From contig JAUXIH010000013.1 of NCBI GenBank assembly GCA_030621105.1, forward strand, positions 1 to 14,566: a stretch of 14,566 nt of DNA, in the 5' to 3' direction. The DNA comes from Dehalococcoidia bacterium (GTDB lineage: Bacteria; Chloroflexota; Dehalococcoidia; GIF9; AB-539-J10). Under the pieces are notes generated by a model that saw only the letters and a program-made list of their open reading frames with translations, did no database searches and had not been told where the DNA came from. Both the position numbers and the translations under genes were made by a program. Each line of letters begins with the position of its first letter. Position 1 is the first letter of the stretch. Positions 8,371 to 14,566 of the stretch are shown here, in pieces.

Positions 8371-9453
8371 CTAGCTTTTCCTGTCTGAATTTACATAGCC
8401 ATCAGGCCATATTCTCGTATCTGGAGGCAACCTGCTCCCCTGCTGGATTACAACATAGTCACCTAGAACACAACCATCAGCTATATCACAAGCAGCTTCG
8501 ACACGAACGGAGGAGCCAATAACACAGTTGTGCAAACAAGCACCTTCAGCAACAGTTACTCCATCCCATAGCAGTGCTCCATCGATAACCACATCATGAG
8601 CAATGCTACAATATGAACCAAGTACAGCAGGTCCGACAATCATTGCATTTTCCCCTATCCAAGAGCCAGCACCAACCAGAACAGGACCTTTAATCCGCGC
8701 TGTGGCATCAATATGAGCCCCTCCTGCAACAACAATTTCGTGTCCATGTTGTTTTGCTAACAAGTCATGATGTGCCTTCAAGTAGTTCTCTGTGGTGCCA
8801 ATATCAACCCAATAGGCATCAGAGGGATAAGCCAGTATGGGATCCCCCCTCCGGAGCAGTGCCGGAAACACATCCTGTTCGAACATATATGGTGTAGCAG
8901 CAGGAATCTCCGCCAGTATATCTGGGTTCAGTATATAGATGCCGGCATTGATCATATTCGTGGCCACTTGCCCCCAGCCCGGCTTCTCCACAAAGCATGT
9001 TACCAGCCCCTGCTCGCTGGTTTCCACCACGCCATACATGGTTGGATCTTCAACCGGCGTTAAGGCCATAGTCACTCGCGGCATAACTTTGCGATGACGG
9101 CCAATCATATCAGTGAGGTCTATCTCTGTAAGGATATCCCCGTTGAGTACAACAAATGCTCCCTGCAATAATGACTCCATATTCTTCACAGCTCCCGCCG
9201 TCCCCAGAGGTGATTCCTCCACAATATAGGTTAGATGAACATCAAGCTGACTACCATCGCCCAAGCAATCTCGAATAGAGGTGGGAAGATAGCCCATAGC
9301 AAGAATAATATCCTGAATCCCATGCTTACCCAGATAACGCAGCAGATGTTCCAAGAAAGGCCGATTCAATACAGGTACAACTGCCTTGGGAATATTACAG
9401 GTTAGAGGACGTAATCTCGTTCCCTTACCCCCAACAAGAATAATCGCCTGCAC
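8371..9453 (-). CDS. NDP-sugar pyrophosphorylase (mannose-1-phosphate guanylyltransferase-like) with beta-helix tail
   Basis: The protein should transfer a nucleotidyl group from an NTP to a sugar 1-phosphate, making an activated sugar for polysaccharide, glycoprotein or compatible-solute synthesis. The N-terminal Rossmann-like domain (about 1-235) has the signature GGKGTRLRPLT (8-18), the product and metal-binding NGD with Asp106, EKP (156-158), NAGIYI (169-174) and WVDIGTTENY (215-224). From about 245 to 345 there are hexapeptide repeats of a left-handed beta helix (IDATARIKGPVLVGAG, then IGENAMIVGPAVLG). This tail is found in GDP-mannose and related pyrophosphorylases. The sugar and nucleotide cannot be fixed from sequence alone. 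The start is GTG at 9453, with a GGTGG site upstream and an in-frame TGA just before it. The gene stands alone, so neighbours do not narrow the substrate. Confidence 0.9.
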   Translation of the reverse strand: MQAIILVGGKGTRLRPLTCNIPKAVVPVLNRPFLEHLLRYLGKHGIQDIILAMGYLPTSIRDCLGDGSQLDVHLTYIVEESPLGTAGAVKNMESLLQGAFVVLNGDILTEIDLTDMIGRHRKVMPRVTMALTPVEDPTMYGVVETSEQGLVTCFVEKPGWGQVATNMINAGIYILNPDILAEIPAATPYMFEQDVFPALLRRGDPILAYPSDAYWVDIGTTENYLKAHHDLLAKQHGHEIVVAGGAHIDATARIKGPVLVGAGSWIGENAMIVGPAVLGSYCSIAHDVVIDGALLWDGVTVAEGACLHNCVIGSSVRVEAACDIADGCVLGDYVVIQQGSRLPPDTRIWPDGYVNSDRKS

Positions 9454-9532
9454 TAATCATCCACCAAGTGAAATAGAGTATGACTGATATTATCCTTGCA
9501 GTGTACATTAAAGGTAGTTTTATTGTCTACAC

Positions 9533-9541
9533 TTATCCACA
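9533..9541 (+). promoter_or_regulatory. DnaA-box sequence TTATCCACA
   Basis: This is an exact match to the strong DnaA-box consensus TTATNCACA, in non-coding DNA. I found only one copy in this region. A partial TTATCC occurs at 9490-9495. A lone box does not define an origin; it could be a regulatory or titration site, or chance. Confidence 0.4.
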
Positions 9542-9688
9542 GACAGACCGCCAGATAAGAACATAACCATCATCGTTTCCCTACCCCCTTATGGTTTCAG
9601 GCGTTTGGACATGCTTCAGACTATAACTGACACTACAGTCGAGTCACTACAACCACCTGCAAAAGCTATGAAGAAATACTGGGACTCT

Positions 9689-9717
9689 TTAAATATAGAC
9701 CCACAGCACGCTATAAT
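9689..9717 (+). promoter_or_regulatory. Probable cvpA promoter
   Basis: A perfect TATAAT at 9712-9717 lies 17 bases after a weak -35 candidate TTAAAT (9689-9694). The predicted start of transcription (about 9724) falls at the beginning of the inverted repeat at 9722-9747. Confidence 0.5.
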
Positions 9718-9721
9718 ATAT

Positions 9722-9747
9722 TGACAGAGAGTTTATCCCTCTTGTCA
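9722..9747 (+). promoter_or_regulatory. Inverted repeat / hairpin at the start of the cvpA leader
   Basis: TGACA (9722-9726) pairs with TGTCA (9743-9747), and AGAG (9728-9731) pairs with CTCT (9739-9742), giving a 9-bp stem with one bulged G and a 7-base loop TTTATCC. It begins at the predicted transcription start and ends 6 bases before the GGAGG ribosome site of cvpA. It could be an operator overlapping the start point or an RNA stem that stabilises or gates translation. Confidence 0.45.
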
Positions 9748-9763
9748 CAGGCTGGAGGTAAAT

Positions 9764-10252
9764 ATGAACTGGTTGGACATTGCTATTATTATTATTGCCA
9801 TCTTTTTTGGTCTCTTGGGTTTGCGGAACGGGATAATCAAATCAGTCTTTGGCTTCGGCGGACTAATAGCAGGTATATTCCTGGCAGGCCGCTACTACCA
9901 GCCACTGGCAGTACTACTATCTCCCAGCGGCGCTGACTGGTCTAACATAGCGGCTTTTGCCATTATCATAGTAGCCACCGTGGTTGTAGCCAGTTTGCTG
10001 GGATGGCTCATCGCTCGGCTCGCCAGTATGACCCCGCTCGGCTTAGCAGATAGAATTATCGGGTTTATTCTCGGCATTGGGGCAGGAAGCATTCTATTCG
10101 CCGCCATACTCGCTGCCGTAGCTAAATATATACCAAGTACAGCAGGAATCATCTCACACTCTACATTGGCAAAGATACTAATAGAACAAATTCCCTTGCT
10201 GCTAGCGCTGCTGCCTGATGAATTCAATTTCATCAGCAACTTTTTTGTCTAA
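9764..10252 (+). CDS. cvpA: CvpA family membrane protein
   Basis: This is a 162-residue integral membrane protein of the CvpA (colicin V production) family. The family's biochemical role is not settled; in E. coli it is linked to colicin V export, purine-operon context and envelope stress. Four hydrophobic segments are visible at about 4-20, 25-42, 62-83 and 99-120. The first loop has the family-like GLRNG start (about 19-23) before the second helix. The C-terminal part after 120 is amphipathic and ends with a hydrophobic stretch. The ATG at 9764 has a strong GGAGG 5 bases upstream. It is a single-gene unit, convergent with the thioredoxin gene, with a 16-base gap. The family assignment rests on length, topology and the N-terminal pattern rather than catalytic residues. 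Confidence 0.82.
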   Translation: MNWLDIAIIIIAIFFGLLGLRNGIIKSVFGFGGLIAGIFLAGRYYQPLAVLLSPSGADWSNIAAFAIIIVATVVVASLLGWLIARLASMTPLGLADRIIGFILGIGAGSILFAAILAAVAKYIPSTAGIISHSTLAKILIEQIPLLLALLPDEFNFISNFFV

Positions 10253-10268
10253 CAGCGATATTCCTAAG

Positions 10269-10589
10269 CTATAATATGCTATCGAGAGTCTTCCTGATCC
10301 CCGCCTTTGTCTTGAGGCCTACAATCTGTCTGACAGGTTGGCCATTTTTAAATATAAGCATACTAGGAAGTGAAGAAACCCCATATCTGGCAGCGATGGG
10401 GGTGTTTTCTTCAACATTCACTTTAGTGAACTTTGCCCTGCCACGGTACTCTCTAGAAAGCTCTTCTAACATGGGCTCAGCAGCCAGGCAAGGAGAACAC
10501 CAGTTGGCCCAGAAATCTACTAAAACCGGGATCCCTGACTTCAGGACGTTATTCTGAAATTTATCTTCACCTGTCAAAGATGATAGCAT
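10269..10589 (-). CDS. Thioredoxin-like protein with WCSPC active site
   Basis: A cytoplasmic thiol-disulfide oxidoreductase of thioredoxin size (106 residues). The active site is FWANWCSPC with Cys31 and Cys34. The cis-proline loop is VSSLPSMLIF with Pro75, followed by KNGQPV and a family-typical final helix. The only oddity in the active site is Ser instead of the canonical Gly in WCGPC, which may shift the redox potential or partner choice. No signal peptide is present. The ATG at 10589 has a strong GAGGAGGA site 8 bases upstream, lying in the 19-base gap after tatD, so it is the last gene of the unknown-tatD-trx unit. Whether it is the main thioredoxin or an accessory one cannot be decided here. 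Confidence 0.9.
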   Translation of the reverse strand: MLSSLTGEDKFQNNVLKSGIPVLVDFWANWCSPCLAAEPMLEELSREYRGRAKFTKVNVEENTPIAARYGVSSLPSMLIFKNGQPVRQIVGLKTKAGIRKTLDSIL

Positions 10590-10608
10590 TGTTCATTCCT
10601 CCTCTATA

Positions 10609-11385
10609 TCAGAACACGATATCCAGAGCAAAGAAATCAATAGCATGCTTTGTCGTTTGATCAGCAACCATGGCGTTGGCCATCCCTTTTAGCTGCGCTA
10701 CTGCATCAAGACTCCTCAAGACATCAGCAGGACGAGCCTCATACCGAATCTCCCTGCCATAAGTGACAGGACTATCCGTCTCCAAAAGCAGATTGTCAAG
10801 GGGCACTTCATACATAGCTCTCCTATGTTCCGTATGATACTCAACTGCCGGAGTGGCAGAAACAAAATAGCCCGCAGCTACTATGTCCCTCAGGGTTCCT
10901 GAGGGGCCAGTGAACCAGTGGAACACGGCCTTCTCTATTCCTTCATTGTGGGCCAATCGAAAGGCATCATCCCAAGCATAACGGCTATGAATTATCACTG
11001 GCTTGGAATGATCTCGGGCTATGGCCAATATGCTCCTCAAAACAGCTTGCTGCAATCCCTTTGACACGCCCTTTCGTATTCTCTTATCATAATCCAGGCC
11101 TATCTCTCCAACTGCAACTACAGCATCAATGTTCTGCTCCAAAAACCGCAAGTTATCATCAATCTCAGATGGTTCAAGACCAGCTAGATTCCCCGGATGC
11201 ATCCCCAGAGCAGGATAAACAAAGGGGCGATATCGTTGAGAAATGTCCATTATCATTTCGTTGGAACGATAATCCGACCCCACAGCTACCACAGCAATAA
11301 CACCAGCCTTCCTGGCCTGCTCAATAGCAACTTCGAGGTCCTCTACCTCATCCAGATGCGCATGTGTATCAATAAGCCTGTACAC
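10609..11385 (-). CDS. TatD family metal-dependent hydrolase (DNase)
   Basis: Members of the TatD family are TIM-barrel metalloenzymes; characterised ones are DNases with 3'-5' exonuclease or AP-type activity. All metal ligands are visible: His8 and His10 (DTHAHL), Glu94 (GEIGLDY), His133 (VIIHSR), His156 (VFHWFTG) and Asp204 (LETDSP). The 258 residues match the family. The start is GTG at 11385, which opens directly into the conserved LIDTHAHL strand, with an AAGGGA site upstream. The preceding small gene ends 3 bases before it and trx begins 19 bases after it, so the three are probably co-transcribed. The exact substrate is not readable from sequence; a role in DNA repair or RNA/DNA processing is what is known for relatives. 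Confidence 0.93.
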   Translation of the reverse strand: MYRLIDTHAHLDEVEDLEVAIEQARKAGVIAVVAVGSDYRSNEMIMDISQRYRPFVYPALGMHPGNLAGLEPSEIDDNLRFLEQNIDAVVAVGEIGLDYDKRIRKGVSKGLQQAVLRSILAIARDHSKPVIIHSRYAWDDAFRLAHNEGIEKAVFHWFTGPSGTLRDIVAAGYFVSATPAVEYHTEHRRAMYEVPLDNLLLETDSPVTYGREIRYEARPADVLRSLDAVAQLKGMANAMVADQTTKHAIDFFALDIVF

Positions 11386-11388
11386 AAT

Positions 11389-11697
11389 TCATCCCTTCTT
11401 CTCACTGAGCATGCCATGGTAATATCTCAGTCCTGCCTCGGTCGGTTTATATCCATAAAGAGAAAACTTCCCTGGCTTCATGGAAACCATGCCAGCAGAT
11501 AACAACATCTTGATTACCACCTCGGCAAAATATCCCGCCAAGTTAAGATGATGGTCGGGAACTTCTTGGCCGGTTGCCTCAAATTCCCGGCAGATGCTGG
11601 CTAGAAGGTTGGCTGGTTCCTCCTCAAGATTACGAAGAAGAGATCGCATCTCCTCAGTTCCATTGATGACCTCCACGAAATCCTCAAACACAGACAT
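11389..11697 (-). CDS. Small protein of unknown function, possible winged-helix fold
   Basis: I do not recognise this 102-residue protein. It is acidic at the N-terminus (FEDFVEVINGTEEM) and looks mostly helical. It ends with KPTEAGLRYYHGML followed by a short charged tail. The pattern of a helix, a turn with MKPGKFSLYGYKPTEAG and a final helix resembles the end of many small winged-helix proteins (a beta wing followed by T-x-x-G), so DNA or protein binding is possible but not shown. There are no membrane segments or signal peptide. ATG at 11697 has a weak AGGTAG site. It leads the tatD-trx unit with a 3-base gap to tatD, so its expression is tied to those genes. A weak promoter candidate is minus-strand TTGCAG (11786-11791), 18 bases, CATAAG (11762-11767). 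Confidence 0.75.
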   Translation of the reverse strand: MSVFEDFVEVINGTEEMRSLLRNLEEEPANLLASICREFEATGQEVPDHHLNLAGYFAEVVIKMLLSAGMVSMKPGKFSLYGYKPTEAGLRYYHGMLSEKKG

Positions 11698-11830
11698 GCT
11701 ACCTACTTCTCTCTAACCCCGTCCTCAATATAAAACAACTCCACATGGAATCACGGCTCATCTTATGCAAGCCTTCCTGCGAACCCTGCAAATAGAAATA
11801 ATTTTTCACGCATTGCTTCCCTGCACCCGC

Positions 11831-11896
11831 AGTATTTTAGCGATTGGAGACAATAATGACAAATATCTGCTGGCTACAATTGACAGCGAAAATACT
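11831..11896. promoter_or_regulatory. Inverted arms around the padR promoter, possible PadR operator
   Basis: AGTATTTT (11831-11838) and AAAATACT (11889-11896) are exact reverse complements separated by 50 bases. The second arm sits between the -35 and -10 of the padR promoter. The inner words AGTAT and ATACT match the half-sites of the ATACT-N10-AGTAT operator reported for PadR proteins, but order and spacing differ, so this would be two separate half-sites or a looping pair. Confidence 0.35.
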
Positions 11897-11908
11897 CCAT
11901 GCTAAGGT
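11880..11908 (+). promoter_or_regulatory. Promoter candidate for padR and the downstream membrane gene
   Basis: A perfect -35 TTGACA (11880-11885) is followed after 17 bases by TAAGGT (11903-11908), a moderate -10 match. The start of transcription would be near 11915, about 18 bases before the padR ATG. Confidence 0.5.
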
Positions 11909-11932
11909 AAAAACATATAGAGGTTAATAAAT

Positions 11933-12268
11933 ATGAACTATCAACGCGAATTACTAAAAGGAAATACCGAACCACTGTTGTTGCATATCATCGCCCGCCA
12001 GCCCACATATGGTTACAAGGTCATTAAGGAACTAGAAGAAAGAAGCAATGGTTACTTTCAATTCAGGGAAGGAACTCTCTATCCTGCCCTGCATCGTCTG
12101 GAAAAAGACAAGCTCATAACAAGCAGCTGGTGTAAATTACCCTCCGGACAGAAGAGGCGATACTACACCATAACTAAAAAGGGACAACAGTCTCTGGCCA
12201 ACCGACTGAGTGCCTGGCAAAATTTCTCTACGGCAATAAAGGCAATCATACAGCCAGAGTCAACCTAG
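11933..12268 (+). CDS. PadR family transcriptional regulator
   Basis: A DNA-binding repressor of the small PadR type (111 residues) with one winged helix-turn-helix domain. The N-terminal helices (ELLKGNTEPLLLHIIAR, YGYKVIKELEE) lead to the recognition block EGTLYPALHRLEKDKLI (46-62). The wing LPSGQKRRYYTITKKG (69-84) and a short C-terminal dimer helix follow. PadR proteins usually repress their own operon and respond to small ligands or to a partner protein. The ATG at 11933 has a GAGG site 9 bases upstream. The next gene starts 7 bases after its stop and encodes a HAAS-type membrane protein, a well-known companion of PadR, so the two probably form one regulatory pair. The ligand is unknown. 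Confidence 0.93.
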   Translation: MNYQRELLKGNTEPLLLHIIARQPTYGYKVIKELEERSNGYFQFREGTLYPALHRLEKDKLITSSWCKLPSGQKRRYYTITKKGQQSLANRLSAWQNFSTAIKAIIQPEST

Positions 12269-12275
12269 GACAACA

Positions 12276-13178
12276 ATGACAAGCAAACTCGCTGCTTATC
12301 TAGACAGCATCAGGTCGAACTTTCGCGTAGACTCAGCAGTAAAGGACGATGTAACTGAAGAGATTTACACTCACCTGGAAGATAAAACTCAAGAACTAGA
12401 GAAAGAGGGGTTAAGCAAAAAGGAAGCAATTGAAGTTGCTACACTCTCCTTTGGTTCAGCAAAATTAATTACACAGCAATTATATCAGGTACATGGACAA
12501 GGCACTTGGCAAGAAGCTTTCTATGCATCTTTGCCTCACATACTGGTCGCTTCACTTCTCGCCTCCTATTATCTGCAAAACCTAGTCTGTCTTTCAAGCA
12601 TATTGCTAACCACTGTCTGCGTCGCAATTTACGGTTGGTGGCAAGGCAAACCGATGTGGCTCTTTCCCTGGTTAGGCTACTACCTGCTGCCAGTTATACT
12701 CACAGGCATCTTGCTCATCACCCTACCGCAAAAATGGGTCTGGATAGCAGCATTGGTTTATATACCTCTGGGATTATTTGTCATCGCTTACATCATCAGA
12801 CAAACAACAAATCGTGATTGGTTATATGCCTCGATGATGCTTATACCTCTGCCTATAGGCTTAACTTGGTTACTGAACATGGGGCCACCAAGCGAACTGA
12901 CATTAGGCAACATACCTATGTCACAATTGTCTGCAAACTCTCCATGGATAATGATAAGTTTTCTCACACTAGCACTAGCAACAGTGGTTGCCATTCGCGT
13001 GAGATCAAGACAGTACAAGGCTATAGCCCTGCTAGTTCCATCAGCTATAATTTTAGCTACAGCAGTTTTAATAAAAGGGGAGAGCATAGGTATCTGGGGA
13101 TGGTTCATGCTATTTCTGTCGGTGGCAGGCTTACTCAGCCCAGTTTTCCTACAGATCAAATCGCAAGCGCAGCGCTAA
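12276..13178 (+). CDS. Multi-spanning membrane protein with N-terminal HAAS-like domain, PadR partner
   Basis: A 300-residue protein with two parts. Residues about 1-75 form a soluble helical domain (helix DDVTEEIYTHLEDKTQEL, then GLSKKEAIEVATLSFGSA) that matches the HAAS/permease-prefix style domain found beside PadR regulators. The rest is about eight hydrophobic segments, roughly at 83-101, 103-121, 127-149, 153-174, 183-201, 224-241, 248-266 and 271-293. I see no nucleotide-binding, transporter or enzymatic signature. In the family the HAAS part is thought to transmit a signal to PadR; that this protein senses membrane or envelope state is inference. The ATG at 12276 has an AGGA site overlapping the padR stop. 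Its TAA overlaps the ruvB stop on the other strand by three bases (CTAA at 13175-13178). Confidence 0.8.
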   Translation: MTSKLAAYLDSIRSNFRVDSAVKDDVTEEIYTHLEDKTQELEKEGLSKKEAIEVATLSFGSAKLITQQLYQVHGQGTWQEAFYASLPHILVASLLASYYLQNLVCLSSILLTTVCVAIYGWWQGKPMWLFPWLGYYLLPVILTGILLITLPQKWVWIAALVYIPLGLFVIAYIIRQTTNRDWLYASMMLIPLPIGLTWLLNMGPPSELTLGNIPMSQLSANSPWIMISFLTLALATVVAIRVRSRQYKAIALLVPSAIILATAVLIKGESIGIWGWFMLFLSVAGLLSPVFLQIKSQAQR

Positions 13179-14194
13179 TTCCACAAGCCCACCTGAGATG
13201 AATCTCCAGTGTAAGGTATGCCAAGATGCTCATAAGCCAAGCGTGTAGCTATGCGACCACGCGGGGTCCTCTCCATAAAACCTAGCTGCAGCAAGTAAGG
13301 CTCATAAACATCAGTGATGGTATTAGAATCCTCGCTGGTAGCTGCGGCAAGAGTATCCAGCCCTACAGGTCCACCAGCAAATTTGTCAACTATGGTGTAA
13401 AGTACCCTCCTGTCAATATCATCCAGTCCCACAGAATCTATCCCCAGTTTAGAAAGCCCTTCTCTAACCACTTCCTCAGTAAGCACCCCCTCCGCCACAA
13501 CCTGAGCATAATCTCGTAATCTTTTCAACAGTCGGTTAGCCACCCGCGGAGTACCCCTGCTACGTTGGACAATATACTCCAAGCCCTCATCCACCACAGG
13601 AATCTTAAGAATATCAGCAGAACGCCGCAAAATTTCTTTTATTGCCGCCTTCTCATAGAAATCCAGATGATATATAGCCCCGAACCTATCTCGTAGTGGA
13701 GGGCTCACCGATGCAAACCGTGTAGTAGCTCCAAGCAAGGTAAAATGAGGCAGTGTCAAACGAAGGCTCCGAGCTTTAGGCCCCTTGCCCAAGAAGATAT
13801 CAAACCCAAAATCCTCCATGGAGGGATAGAGCTTCTCTTCGATAACATGGCTGAGCCGATGAATTTCATCTAAAAACAGGATGTCTGACTCGCGCAAGCT
13901 GGTAATTATCGCCGCCAGATCCCCTGTGTGTTCTATGGCAGGACCAGAACTAACCCTGATGTTGACTCCCATCTCCGCAGCAATAATATAGGCAAGTGTA
14001 GTTTTCCCCAAGCCAGGAGGCCCATAAAGGAGAACATGGTCCAAAGCCTCTTTTCTCTTCTGAGCAGCGATGATAGATATCTTCAGGTTATGCTTAACCT
14101 TTTCCTGGCCAATAAATTCACTGAAGCGCCTAGGACGAAGATCGGATTCACTGGAGACCTCTTCAGGAGCTGACTTGCCTGAAACAACTCGCAT
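13175..14194 (-). CDS. ruvB: Holliday junction branch migration ATPase RuvB
   Basis: RuvB is the hexameric AAA+ motor that works with RuvA (and RuvC) to move Holliday junctions in recombination and repair. All motifs are in place across 339 residues: Walker A GPPGLGKT (58-65), Walker B LFLDEIHRL (106-114), sensor 1 LLGATTR (153-159), the arginine-finger segment PLRDRF (166-171), sensor 2 RSRGTPRVANRL, and the C-terminal winged helix ending in RTPRGRIATRLAYEHLG. The N-terminal 20 residues before LRPRRFSEFIGQ are a variable extension; the ATG at 14194 is the first codon giving the full domain, with a GGGGTG/AAGAG-type site upstream. It begins 9 bases after the rpoC stop, so it is probably read from the rpoC transcript. 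ruvA and ruvC are not nearby. Confidence 0.98.
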   Translation of the reverse strand: MRVVSGKSAPEEVSSESDLRPRRFSEFIGQEKVKHNLKISIIAAQKRKEALDHVLLYGPPGLGKTTLAYIIAAEMGVNIRVSSGPAIEHTGDLAAIITSLRESDILFLDEIHRLSHVIEEKLYPSMEDFGFDIFLGKGPKARSLRLTLPHFTLLGATTRFASVSPPLRDRFGAIYHLDFYEKAAIKEILRRSADILKIPVVDEGLEYIVQRSRGTPRVANRLLKRLRDYAQVVAEGVLTEEVVREGLSKLGIDSVGLDDIDRRVLYTIVDKFAGGPVGLDTLAAATSEDSNTITDVYEPYLLQLGFMERTPRGRIATRLAYEHLGIPYTGDSSQVGLWN

Positions 14195-14203
14195 CTACTC
14201 TTT

Positions 14204-14566
14204 TCACCCCTGATCGAGAGATGTTCCCTCCCCAACCCGCACCCCTTGATTCAACTGAAGGTTCACTTCTTCAATCTCTTCCTTAGCTAAAACCTGAGAT
14301 GGAATAAACTTGCCCAGAATAACATTCTCCTTAAGGCCACGAAGTCGATCTACCTTGCCCATAATAGCCGTATTAGTAAGAACTCGCCCCGTCTCCTGAA
14401 AAGAGGCTGCGGCCAGCCAGCTCTCCTTACCCAGCGATACCTTGCTTATGCCTAAGAGAATAGCCTGTGCTGTCGCTGGCTCTCCTCCCTCAGCTAATAC
14501 TTTGGCATTCACATCTTCATAATCAAAGCGGCCAATCACCTCACCAGGCAACATTCCTGCATCTCC
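14204..14566 (-). CDS. rpoC: RNA polymerase subunit beta', C-terminal 120 residues only
   Basis: This is the 3' end of rpoC; the frame continues past the right edge of the window (the codons before the first internal ATG read GDAG). The product is the largest catalytic subunit of RNA polymerase. Family blocks near the C-terminus are visible: LPGEVIGRFDYEDVN, EPATAQAILLGISKVSL, SWLAAASFQETGRVLTNTAI and GKVDRLRGLKENVILGKFIP. The usual PAGTG after the last block reads PSQ here, followed by a 29-residue acidic tail with no recognised domain. The TGA at 14206-14204 is 9 bases before ruvB. Confidence 0.96.
   Translation of the reverse strand, partial: GDAGMLPGEVIGRFDYEDVNAKVLAEGGEPATAQAILLGISKVSLGKESWLAAASFQETGRVLTNTAIMGKVDRLRGLKENVILGKFIPSQVLAKEEIEEVNLQLNQGVRVGEGTSLDQG

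Larger units (their letters stand above)
9454..9763. other. 310-base divergent intergenic region
   Basis: No coding sequence is convincing here. It separates the minus-strand nucleotidyltransferase from the plus-strand cvpA. It contains a DnaA-box match (9533-9541), a small imperfect stem (GACT 9619-9622 with AGTC 9642-9645, and ACTG 9626-9629 with CAGT 9636-9639), a cvpA promoter candidate and a leader hairpin. The promoter for the nucleotidyltransferase is not clear; minus-strand GATAAT near 9488-9493 is only a weak -10 candidate. Confidence 0.6.

Noticed and set aside
9454..9763. Replication origin based on the DnaA-box match
   Set aside because: Only one full box is present, there is no AT-rich unwinding element and no dnaA or dnaN gene nearby.
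9895..10239. A 114-codon minus-strand frame inside cvpA
   Set aside because: No family motif, and the opposite strand encodes a typical CvpA with a strong ribosome site.
11914..11935. CATAT ... ATATG inverted pair around the padR start as an operator
   Set aside because: The arms are only 5 bases of AT-rich sequence and overlap the start codon; chance is likely.
12788..13159. A 123-codon minus-strand frame and a 127-codon plus-strand frame inside the HAAS-type gene
   Set aside because: They overlap a gene with clear start signals, operon position and membrane pattern; their own sequences look random.

Overview
This window is mostly bacterial housekeeping DNA. It is compact and close to balanced in base composition, with two gene pairs that overlap and several that are separated by under 12 bases. 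I see no IS elements, phage genes, CRISPR arrays, tRNA or rRNA. The gene set (rpsO-pnp-dapB-asd, purF-purM-purH, rpoC-ruvB, and a four-cysteine Fe-S type PurF) points to an anaerobe-like bacterium. My best guess is Chloroflexota, class Dehalococcoidia. That is an inference from gene order and protein style, not a proof.

Layout. (1) Positions 1-4213, minus strand: an rpsO-pnp-dapB-asd operon joining ribosomal protein S15, polynucleotide phosphorylase and two early enzymes of the aspartate/lysine (diaminopimelate) pathway. asd runs off the left edge. (2) Positions 4214-4367: a divergent promoter region with a clear sigma70-type promoter for purF and an extended -10 promoter for rpsO. (3) Positions 4368-8321, plus strand: purF-purM-purH, covering the first, fifth and last two steps of IMP synthesis. 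(4) Positions 8371-9453, minus strand: a sugar-nucleotide pyrophosphorylase with a left-handed beta-helix tail, convergent with purH. (5) Positions 9454-9763: a 310-base divergent intergenic region with a perfect DnaA-box sequence and a leader hairpin ahead of a CvpA-family membrane protein (9764-10252). (6) Positions 10269-11697, minus strand: a small unknown protein, a TatD-type metal-dependent hydrolase and a thioredoxin in one tight operon. (7) Positions 11933-13178, plus strand: a PadR regulator followed by a membrane protein with a HAAS-like N-terminus, a regulatory pair with a possible operator. (8) Positions 13175-14566, minus strand: ruvB and the 3' end of rpoC, 9 bases apart. The ruvB stop codon overlaps the stop of the HAAS-type gene.

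The best candidates for less-described biology are the PadR/HAAS membrane-protein module with its inverted AGTATTTT...AAAATACT arms, the hairpin in the cvpA leader, and the small unknown protein tied to TatD and thioredoxin. None amounts to clear evidence of a new system. Most of the window is ordinary core metabolism.
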